From Pseudomonas sp. Z8(2022) (lineage in GTDB: Bacteria; Pseudomonadota; Gammaproteobacteria; Pseudomonadales; Pseudomonadaceae), in the NCBI RefSeq assembly GCF_025837155.1, contig NZ_CP107549.1, forward strand, positions 1,116,001-1,180,000: DNA of 64,000 nt, written 5' to 3'. Position numbers and translations under genes: made by a program. This document shows, piece after piece, positions 8,307-15,900 of this stretch. Position 1 is the first letter of the stretch, and every line of letters begins with the position of its first letter. The notes beneath the pieces were generated by a model. That model was not told the origin of the DNA and made no database searches. It saw only the letters and a list, made by a program, of their open reading frames with translations.

Positions 8307-8927
8307 ATGGAAAGCAAATCATCAGCCCATTACCAGCGTCTTTATCGCCAGCGCCTGCGCGAGCAGGGGTTGGTAAAGAAGGAAGTCTGGATCTTGCCCG
8401 AGCACGCCCCCTTGTTGGTCGCGTTCGAGCGCAAACTGCGCCAGCCACAGTCGCTGCTGGCTTCGATGGAGAAGGAGGAGGGTATGAACATGCCTCAAGT
8501 TTGGACCGCTCAGGCGCTGCACGAGGCGCTGGCGGCAACGGAACTGTTCCAAAGCGGCCAGGCCAGTATCGAGCTGATTCAGGGCGCCGACGCCAGCCTG
8601 CACATCACCATGCGCGAATATGGCGATCTGCCGTTGTTCATCGCCGTGTTCGGCGAGCAGATCATCGTCGAAGCACTGCTCTGGCCCGCCAGCGACGTGC
8701 GTGATGCTGCGGCCTTCAACGAGGAAGTGCTGCGCACCCACAAGCTGTTCCCGCTGTCCTCCATCGGCCTGGAGAAGACGGTCGACGGGCGCGACTGCTA
8801 CACCATGTTCGGCGCCCTGAGTTCCTACTCGAGCCTGTCTGACGTGGTATTCGAGATCGAGCTGCTGGCGGACAACGTGATCAAGGCCACCGAAGCCTAC
8901 GAAGGCTTCCTCAAGTCTGACGCCTGA
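8307..8927 (+). CDS. YjfI-family (DUF2170) protein with an N-terminal ribbon-helix-helix-like extension
   Basis: A 206-residue protein. Residues from about 60 (MNMPQVWTAQALHEALAATE) match the DUF2170/YjfI family, which sits beside a PspA homologue (YjfJ) in E. coli. Residues 1-50 contain HYQRLYRQRLREQGLVKKEVW, which resembles ribbon-helix-helix DNA-binding segments of MazE-like antitoxins (R-x3-QGL-x3-x-W). The ATG at 8307 lacks a good ribosome-binding site. A very good one (GGAGG) precedes ATG 8484, so a shorter product of about 147 residues could also be made. First gene of an eight-gene cluster; 14 bases separate it from pspA. A DNA-binding role is inference from the motif and the nearby inverted repeat. 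Confidence 0.75.
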   Translation: MESKSSAHYQRLYRQRLREQGLVKKEVWILPEHAPLLVAFERKLRQPQSLLASMEKEEGMNMPQVWTAQALHEALAATELFQSGQASIELIQGADASLHITMREYGDLPLFIAVFGEQIIVEALLWPASDVRDAAAFNEEVLRTHKLFPLSSIGLEKTVDGRDCYTMFGALSSYSSLSDVVFEIELLADNVIKATEAYEGFLKSDA

Positions 8928-8941
8928 AAGGAGATAGGACG

Positions 8942-9637
8942 ATGAATGTCTGGAGTAAGCTGCTGACGGCGCTGCGTGGCGGTGCCAATGAAATGGGCGA
9001 GGCGGTGGTCGACAGTCAGGCCCTGCGTATTCTCGACCAGGAAATCCGCGATGCCGATCTTGAACTGCGCAAATCCAAGGAAGCGCTGGCCGAGATCATG
9101 GCCAAGCACAAGCTGGCCAGCGACAAGGTGAGCAAGAGCGCGGCGAGCATTGCCGAGTACGAGCAGTACGCGCTCAAGGCGCTGGAGGCCGGCAACGAAA
9201 CGCTGGCCAGGGAAGTGGCCGAGAAGATCGCCAACCTGGAGATCGAACAGGCCGGCGAGCGCGAGCAGGCCGAAGGTTTTGCCGCCAGCGTGGCGCAACT
9301 GCGCAAGGCCGTTACCCAGGCCGAAGGCAACATCAAGCGCCTCAAGCAGCAGGTGGATACGGTCAAGGCCACCGAGAGCGTACAGAAGGCGCAGATGGCC
9401 GTGGCCCAGCGCTACGGCGGCTCCCAGGCCAAGCTGCAGACGGCGGTGGAGTCGCTCGAGCGCATCAAGCAGAAGCAGGCCGAGCGGGCGGCGAAGATGG
9501 AAGCCTCGGCGGAACTGGCCGCTACCAGCGCGCCGGACGATTCGCTGGAGACCAAGCTGCGTGCGGCTGGCATCAAGGCCGACAATGCCAGTGCCGACAG
9601 CGTGCTGGCACGCCTGAAGGACAAATCCAAGGCTTGA
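8942..9637 (+). CDS. PspA/IM30-family protein (YjfJ-like)
   Basis: A 231-residue, almost wholly alpha-helical protein of the PspA/Vipp1 (ESCRT-III-like) family, which polymerises on and protects the inner membrane. It starts MNVWSKLLTALRGGANEMGE, then has long charged coiled-coil helices (about residues 25-180) with heptad-like Ala/Glu/Lys/Gln patterns and a C-terminal ETKLRAAGIKADNASADSVL segment. No membrane span or signal peptide is visible. The start has a good AAGGAGATAGG ribosome-binding site, 14 bases after the DUF2170 gene. Gene order YjfI-YjfJ matches E. coli; no pspBC or pspF is present, so control must differ from the classical Psp system. Confidence 0.88.
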   Translation: MNVWSKLLTALRGGANEMGEAVVDSQALRILDQEIRDADLELRKSKEALAEIMAKHKLASDKVSKSAASIAEYEQYALKALEAGNETLAREVAEKIANLEIEQAGEREQAEGFAASVAQLRKAVTQAEGNIKRLKQQVDTVKATESVQKAQMAVAQRYGGSQAKLQTAVESLERIKQKQAERAAKMEASAELAATSAPDDSLETKLRAAGIKADNASADSVLARLKDKSKA

Positions 9638-9652
9638 TCCTGGTGAAAGACA

Positions 9653-9670
9653 CGGGGCGTTCGCGCCCCG
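9653..9670 (+). other. pspA-yqiJ intercistronic hairpin
   Basis: CGGGGCG (9653-9659), TTCG loop, CGCCCCG (9664-9670). The UUCG tetraloop makes it stable, but there is no T-tract. It may protect the 3' end of a processed yjfI-pspA transcript. Confidence 0.5.
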
Positions 9671-9695
9671 CTTCCCTGATTCGGGAAAGGAAAAA

Positions 9696-10337
9696 ATGGA
9701 ACTCTTCCTGCAGACTTCGCTGTCATTCCCCACTGCCATCTACAGCTTCCTGCTGTGCGTGGCGGTCATCTACTGGCTGGTAGTAGCCGCCGGCCTGCTC
9801 GAGGTCGATCTGCTCGATATCGAGGCCGATTCGGTGATGGAAGGCAGCGGCCAGACCGAGGGCCTTGCCGGCCTGCTCTACAAGCTCAAGCTCGACGGCG
9901 TGCCGGTCACTCTGGTGCTCACGCTGCTGTTCTTCTTCGGCTGGTTCATTTGCTACTTCATCGAGCTGTGGCTGCTACGTCATCTGCCGCTGGGCATTCT
10001 GCGTTACCCGTTGGGACTGGTGGTCATCGCCGGCGCCTTCGTTGTGGCAGCGCCATTGTGCGCGGCGATCTGCCGCCCGCTGCGGCCGCTGTTTCACAAG
10101 GTCGAGGCCATCAGCAGCAAATCGGTGCTGGGCCAGGTGGCGGTGGTGCGCAGCGGTCGCGTCACTGCCAGTCATGGCGAGGCGGTGCTGGAAGATGGTG
10201 GTGCCGGTCTGATACTGCGCGTTCGCGCCGACGAGGCGTTGGGTTTCAAGCGTGGCGACCGTGTGGTGCTGCTCGAGTACCTGGCCGCCGAACATGCCTA
10301 TCGCGTCATCACCGAAGAAGAATTTCGAGGCGTCTAG
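9696..10337 (+). CDS. yqiJ: YqiJ-family inner-membrane protein with OB-fold domain
   Basis: A 213-residue membrane protein. Hydrophobic segments lie near residues 12-32 (AIYSFLLCVAVIYWLVVAAG), 68-90 (VTLVLTLLFFFGWFICYFIE) and 100-125. A soluble C-terminal domain from about residue 145 (VLGQVAVVRSGRVTASHGEA) has the beta-rich, NfeD-like OB-fold look. YqiJ proteins pair with YqiK flotillins, as NfeD pairs with SPFH proteins elsewhere, and yqiK follows 78 bases downstream. The probable role is assembly or control of flotillin microdomains. ATG 9696 follows GGAAAGGAAAAA. Confidence 0.82.
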   Translation: MELFLQTSLSFPTAIYSFLLCVAVIYWLVVAAGLLEVDLLDIEADSVMEGSGQTEGLAGLLYKLKLDGVPVTLVLTLLFFFGWFICYFIELWLLRHLPLGILRYPLGLVVIAGAFVVAAPLCAAICRPLRPLFHKVEAISSKSVLGQVAVVRSGRVTASHGEAVLEDGGAGLILRVRADEALGFKRGDRVVLLEYLAAEHAYRVITEEEFRGV

Positions 10338-10415
10338 CCCGCCACCCATATGTAACAGAGGGCAGGCAGGTCATGCCGCACCTGCCTGCACAATTAGCAA
10401 AGGAGTGAAGCAGTA

Positions 10416-12458
10416 ATGGAAAACCTCATCCCCTTCATTGTTGGGGCAGGGCTGGTCGTCCTCTTCGTGATCGCCCTGATCGCCTTGTTCAAGGCCTTCT
10501 ACATCAAGGTTCCGCAGGGCACCGCGCTGATCGTCAACGACATGAGCTCGACGCCCAAGGTGCACTTCACCGGCTCCCTGGTGTACCCGGTGATCCACCT
10601 CAAGGAGTTCATGAAGATCTCCCTGATCACCCTGGAAGTCGATCGCCGCGGCAAGGACGGTCTGATCTGCCGTGACAACCTCCGTGCCGACATTACTGTG
10701 GCCTTCTACCTGCGCGTCAACGAGACCCAGGAAGACGTGCTCAAGGTGGCCAAGGCCATTGGCGTGGATCGCGCCTCCGACCGCGCTGCGGTCAACGAGC
10801 TGTTCAACGCCAAGTTCTCCGAGGCGCTGAAGACCGTCGGCAAGCAGTTCGACTTCGTCCAGCTGTTCGAGAACCGTCAGGACTTTCGTGATCGCATCGT
10901 CGAGGTGATCGGTAACGATCTCAACGGCTACGTGCTGGAAGACGTGGCCATCGACTATCTGGAGCAGACCTCCAAGGTATCGCTGGACCCGAGCAACATC
11001 CTCGACGCCGAAGGTATCCGCAAGATCACCGAGCTGACCGCTGCGCAGAACGTCATCACCAACGAACTGGAGCGCAACGAAGAGCTGGCGATCAAGAAGA
11101 AGAACGTCGAGACCCGCGAGGCCACCCTGGCTCTTGAACGCCAGCAGGCCGATGCCGAGGCTCGGCAGAAACGTGAGATCGAGACCATTCGCGCCCGTGA
11201 GGAAGCAGAAACCCTCAAGGTGCGCGAGGAAGAGCGCCTGAAGGCCGAGCAGGCGCGTATCCAGACCCAGCAGGAACTGGATATTCGGGCCGAGAACCAC
11301 CAGCGCGAAGTGGAAGTGGCGCAACAGAACCGTCAGCGTGCCGTGGTCATCGAAATTGAGAAGGTCACTCGTGCCAAGGATCTGGAAGTGGTCGCCCGCG
11401 AGCGTGAGGTCGAGCTGCAGCGCATCGAGAAGGAAAAGGCGCTGGAAGAAGAGCGCAAGAACATCGCCGGGGTGATCCGCGAGCGCGTGGCGGTCGAGAA
11501 GACCGTGGCCCAGGAAGAAGAACGCATCAAGGAAGTACGCGAAGTCTCCGAGGCCGAGCGTCTCAAGCAGGTCGCCGTACTCAACGCTCAGGCCGAAGCC
11601 GAGCAGGAGCTGGTGCGCCAGGTCAAGCAGGCTGAAGCCGACGAGGTGCGCTCCAAGCACAAGGCCATCGAGATCAACACCCTGGCTCAGGCCGAATTGG
11701 AATCGGCGGCCAAGAGCGCCGAAGCCAAGAAGAAGCTGGCTGAAGGGATCGAAGCCGAGCGCGCTGCGCCGGGCCTGGCCGACGCGAAGGTGCGCGAAGT
11801 CACTGCTGCGGCAAAAGAGAAGGAAGGCCTGGCCGAAGCCCGCGTGGAGGCCGAGCGTCTGATCGCCGAAGCCAAGGGCGAGCAGGAAAAAGGTCTGGCG
11901 GAAGCGCGTGTGCTGGAAGCCCAGGCGGCCGCCAAGGAGAAAGACGGCCTGGCCGAAGCCAAGGTGCTGGAAGAGAAACTCAGCGCCCAGGCGCGTGGCG
12001 AAGAACAACTGGGTCTGGCCAAGGCCAAGGCGACCAAGGAGCAGGGTTCTGCCGAAGCCGCGATTCTGTTCGAGCGCCTGAGCGCCGAAGCCGAAGGCCT
12101 GGGCAAGAAGTTCGGTGCTCTGGATTCGCTCAGCGATGCGGCGCGTGCTCACGAAGAGTTCCGCATGCAGCTGGAGAAGAGCTTCGAGGAGGCCATGGCT
12201 GCCATCGCGGCAAACAAGGACATCGCCAAGGATCAGGCCGAGGTGCTGGCCGCGGCCATGGCCAAGGCGAAGATCGAGATCGTCGGTGGCGAGGGCGACT
12301 TCTTCAACTCCTTTGCCAAGTCGCTGTCGGTGGGCAAGGCCATCGAAGGTGTGGTCGGCAAGAGCCCGGTGGTGCAGGACGTGCTGTCGCGACTGTTGGC
12401 CGGCAAGGCGGCTGCAGCTCAGCCGGTCGCACCGAGCGCAGGCCCGGAGCAGGCCTGA
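10416..12458 (+). CDS. yqiK: flotillin-like SPFH/band 7 protein YqiK
   Basis: A 680-residue flotillin. One N-terminal membrane segment (LIPFIVGAGLVVLFVIALIA, about residues 4-28) is followed by the SPFH/band 7 domain (about residues 30-210, with KVPQGTALIVND and the VDRRGKDGLICRDN region). A long Glu/Ala/Lys/Arg-rich coiled coil covers about 210-590; within 430-560 it contains repeated KEGLAEARVEAERL-type units. The C-terminal segment FGALDSLSDAARAHEEFRMQ is conserved in YqiK. It should form oligomeric membrane microdomains. The RBS is AAGGAGTGAAGCAGTA. Association with PspA and a large AAA-type ATPase points to membrane-stress handling. Confidence 0.9.
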   Translation: MENLIPFIVGAGLVVLFVIALIALFKAFYIKVPQGTALIVNDMSSTPKVHFTGSLVYPVIHLKEFMKISLITLEVDRRGKDGLICRDNLRADITVAFYLRVNETQEDVLKVAKAIGVDRASDRAAVNELFNAKFSEALKTVGKQFDFVQLFENRQDFRDRIVEVIGNDLNGYVLEDVAIDYLEQTSKVSLDPSNILDAEGIRKITELTAAQNVITNELERNEELAIKKKNVETREATLALERQQADAEARQKREIETIRAREEAETLKVREEERLKAEQARIQTQQELDIRAENHQREVEVAQQNRQRAVVIEIEKVTRAKDLEVVAREREVELQRIEKEKALEEERKNIAGVIRERVAVEKTVAQEEERIKEVREVSEAERLKQVAVLNAQAEAEQELVRQVKQAEADEVRSKHKAIEINTLAQAELESAAKSAEAKKKLAEGIEAERAAPGLADAKVREVTAAAKEKEGLAEARVEAERLIAEAKGEQEKGLAEARVLEAQAAAKEKDGLAEAKVLEEKLSAQARGEEQLGLAKAKATKEQGSAEAAILFERLSAEAEGLGKKFGALDSLSDAARAHEEFRMQLEKSFEEAMAAIAANKDIAKDQAEVLAAAMAKAKIEIVGGEGDFFNSFAKSLSVGKAIEGVVGKSPVVQDVLSRLLAGKAAAAQPVAPSAGPEQA

Positions 12459-12470
12459 GCACCTTGCCTG

Positions 12471-12491
12471 TAGGGTGGGCTTCAGCCCACC
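12471..12491. repeat. REP-like palindrome
   Basis: GGTGGGCT (12474-12481), TC, AGCCCACC (12484-12491), preceded by TAG. The GTAGGGTGGGCTTCAGCCC form is a common intergenic repeat in pseudomonads. It lies in the 125-base gap after yqiK and may act on mRNA ends. Confidence 0.6.
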
Positions 12492-12583
12492 ACTACCCAT
12501 TGTGGGTGGGGCTCCAGCTGCGACAACCGTTGCCCGAGCCCCGGCGCATGGCCACCTAATTCGATCAATCAGGGAAATATGTG

Positions 12584-12823
12584 ATGTCAGAGCCACGAGA
12601 CTATCTGGAGATGACCTTCCGCTCGATCCAGTGCTTCAGCAACGATGGTCGTCTGGATGCGCAGGAGCTCAAGAGTCTGCTGGAGATCGCCGAGCGTGAC
12701 GGCGTGATCGACGACAACGAAGTACGGGTGCTGCGCAAGATCATTGCCCAGGTTCGACCTGAAGAGATCGACGCGGCGCTGCGCGACAAGATTGCCATCG
12801 TCGAGAAGAAGATCGGCGCCTGA
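12584..12823 (+). CDS. small TerB-like / EF-hand-like helical protein
   Basis: A 79-residue protein, MSEPRDYLEMTFRSIQCFSN at its start. Two helix-loop-helix units carry acidic loops (SNDGRLDAQELKSLLEI and ERDGVIDDNEVRVLRKI), reminiscent of TerB or degenerate EF-hands. Ca2+ or Mg2+ binding is possible but not shown. ATG 12584 is used with AGGGAAATAT upstream; a GTG sits one codon earlier. It lies between yqiK and the large ATPase on the same strand, so it is probably a small adaptor of the same system. Confidence 0.72.
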   Translation: MSEPRDYLEMTFRSIQCFSNDGRLDAQELKSLLEIAERDGVIDDNEVRVLRKIIAQVRPEEIDAALRDKIAIVEKKIGA

Positions 12824-12966
12824 CTTGCCGGATGGGTTCGCCCATCTGCCGCACGCCAGATTGCTGCGGCCCGATCTTCGCCGCGCAAGCGCCACCCGCA
12901 TTCCCAGTCCCCTTACCTGGCTGAACAGGCGAGGGGGCTCGATGCCGAATATCCAGGAAGAACACG

Positions 12967-15900
12967 ATGTCGGACGCACAAACACAGGACGTATTGGACC
13001 GGGCCGTTGCCGAAGGGGGCGCCTACGAGGTGCTGCACAAGCGCCTGCAGGAGCAGGGCCAGCGCCTGCGCGGACTGACCGAAGCACTCAATGGCCAGCG
13101 TCTGGCCGAGTTCGGCAGCAGTCAGATGGAAGCCATCGGCCGGGTACGCATCCGCACCGAAAACAACTGCATCGCCCGCGATATCGTCCAGGTCGGTGAG
13201 TGCCTGCTGTTCGGCTACAACGTGTTCATCGGCCTGAAGAAGGAAACCCACGTCGCCGACGTGTTCTCCCTCTATCGTCTGGTCGAGGGTGTCGAAGGCT
13301 TCGAGGCCGAGCCGGTGCCGCTGGAGGGCAGTTTCCTGTCCCAGGCCAGTTTCGTCGCCGATTTCAACGAGCTGTACACCTACTACAAGAACACCCGCCT
13401 GCTACAGCTGGCCATTCGCGACGGCAAGCTGCTGGCGAGTTTCCAGATTGGTGAGCGGATCACCGATATCCGTGTGTTCCGCTGGTCGATCTCCACGGAC
13501 GGCAAGGACGTCCGCTACATCGACAACCGCGGCGAACGCGATATCGCGCTGCCGGCGCCGTTCGACTTCGAATGGCAGAAGACTTCCCGCGAGATGGTGG
13601 TCGCCGGCCGCCATCCGCACATGAACATTCTCGATACCCTGTTCGTCGAGACCATCGGTGGCGATCTGACCATCAAGGTCGAGAACAACACCGAGGACGG
13701 TCTGGGCATCTACCGCGAAACGGTGGTGGACAAGACCCAGTCGCTCGACGATGCGCAGATCGAATATGCCCGTCTGGGCAGCCTGATCCTGCTGAAGATC
13801 CTGCCGTACCGCGAGGAGCAGTGGCGCTACCTGGTGTTCAACAGCCTGACCAACCAGGTCGAACGCATCGACGCCATCGGCCTGGCCTGCGTACAGCTGC
13901 CGGAAGACCACGGCATCATCTTCCCCGGCGGTTACTACCTGCAGAGCGGCGAGTACAAGACCTTCGAGCAGCCCATGGGCGGCATGCGCTTCAAGCGCTC
14001 GGTGCGCTCACCCAACGGCGAGGACGTGTTGTACATCTTCTACCATCCAGAAGAAGGCCGTTCGGCGCTGTTCACCTACAACATGATCAACCGCCAGCTG
14101 CACAACCCGATCTTCGGCCACGGCTATGCGCGCCTGGAAGACGGGCGCATGGTTATCTTTTCCGCCGAGGGCAGCGAGCCGACCCGCATCCACCCGATGC
14201 AGATCTGGCAGACGCCGTTCGAGAGCGAGGACTACGCCGCCCGCCAGCCGGCGCGCAGCGGTTTCTTCGGGCGTATCGGCAACGCCGAGCTGGTGCGTGG
14301 CGTATCCGACCTGCTCAACCTCAGCCGCGAGATCGACAGCCGCGAAGTGTCGGTGGCGCGCTACACCCAGCTGTGCCAGAACACCCGCCGTCTGTTCGAT
14401 GTCTACCACTGGCTGGGCGACGCCCAGTGCGCCGAGCTGGCGCCGCTGCTGCGTGAGATTGCCGCCACTGGCGAATTGGTGCTCGACGAATTCGAGAAGG
14501 TCGAGAGCATCCGCCAGCAGTCCGCCCGGGCCATGGCCGAGGCCGAGACGCGACAGAAGAGCCTGCTCTCCGGCCTGCTGGTGGATAGCTGGGACGAGGT
14601 GCAGCACTTCGTCGAAGCGCTCAATGGCATCAATGCCCAACGCGGCCAGTTGCTGACCATCCGCGACTACCGCTACATCGACGTGGCGCGTATCGATGCC
14701 ATGGAGGCCGAACTGCTGGAAGCGCAGGAGCGCGTGGCCACTGCCACTTCCGCCTTCCTCGCCAGCGACGCCGCGCTGCAGCCCTACGTACAGCGTCTGA
14801 GCGAACTGGATGGCCTGGCGCAGAAGGCCGAAAGCGTCACCCAACTTAACGAGCCGCTGGCCGAGATGCAGGCCATGGCCGGTAACCTGGACATGCTCTC
14901 CAGCCTGATGGCCTCGCTGAAGATCGACGACGCCACCCAGCGCACCGCCATCGTCGAGTCGATTTCCGAGGTCTACGCCCACCTCAACCAGGCCAAGGCG
15001 CGTGCCGAGCAGCGGCGCAAGGGCCTGGGCTCGGCCGAGACGGTGGCGCAGTTCGGCGCCCAGTTCAAACTGTTCAGCCAGGGCATCACGAACGCCCTGG
15101 CGCTGGCGCAGGACCCGGAGAAGTGCGACGAACAGTTGTCGCGCCTGCTGGTGCAGCTCGAAGAGCTGGAAAGCCAGTTCGGTGATCACGAGGAGTTCCT
15201 CAGCGACATCCTCGGCAAGCGCGAAGAGCTGCTGGAGACCTTCGAGTCGCACAAGCAGAGCCTGCTCGACGACCGCCAGCGCCGTGCCCAGGGCGTGCTC
15301 GATGCCGCCCGGCGCATCCTCGACAGCCTGGGCCGGCGCACTGCGCGCCTGACCCAGATGGAAGAGCTCAATGCCTTCTTCGCCGCCGATCCGCTGATCC
15401 TCAAGTTGCGCGAGATGGCCGAGCGCCTGCGCGAGCTCAAGGACAGCGTCAAGGCCGATGATGTCGAGGCGCGCCTGAAGGCCGCCCGCGACCAGGCGGT
15501 GCGCGCCCTGCGCGACAAGAGCGAGCTGTTCGAGGAGGGCGGCAACGTCATCAAGCTCGGCCCGCGCCATCGCTTCAGCGTCAATACCCAGGAACTCGAC
15601 CTGACCCTGATGCCACGTGGTGATCAGCTCTATCTGCACCTGACCGGCACCGATTTCCTCGAACCGCTGCATGACGAGACGCTGGACGGCCTGCGCGATT
15701 ACTGGCAGGTGTCGCTGGAGTCCGAGTCGCCTGCGCTGTACCGCGCCGAATACCTCGCCGGCCTGGTGCTCGACGCCGCCGTGGCCGGCCGTGAAGGCCT
15801 GAGCCTGGATCTGCTCAAGACCCACCTGGCGCAGCCGGAAACCCTGACTCGCCTGATCCGCGACTTCGCCGCGCCGCGCTACAAGGATGCCTACGAGAAG

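Noticed and set aside
11700..12060. Repeats within yqiK as possible DNA repeats or CRISPR
   Set aside because: They are Glu/Ala/Lys coiled-coil codon repeats in one reading frame, with no constant spacers.
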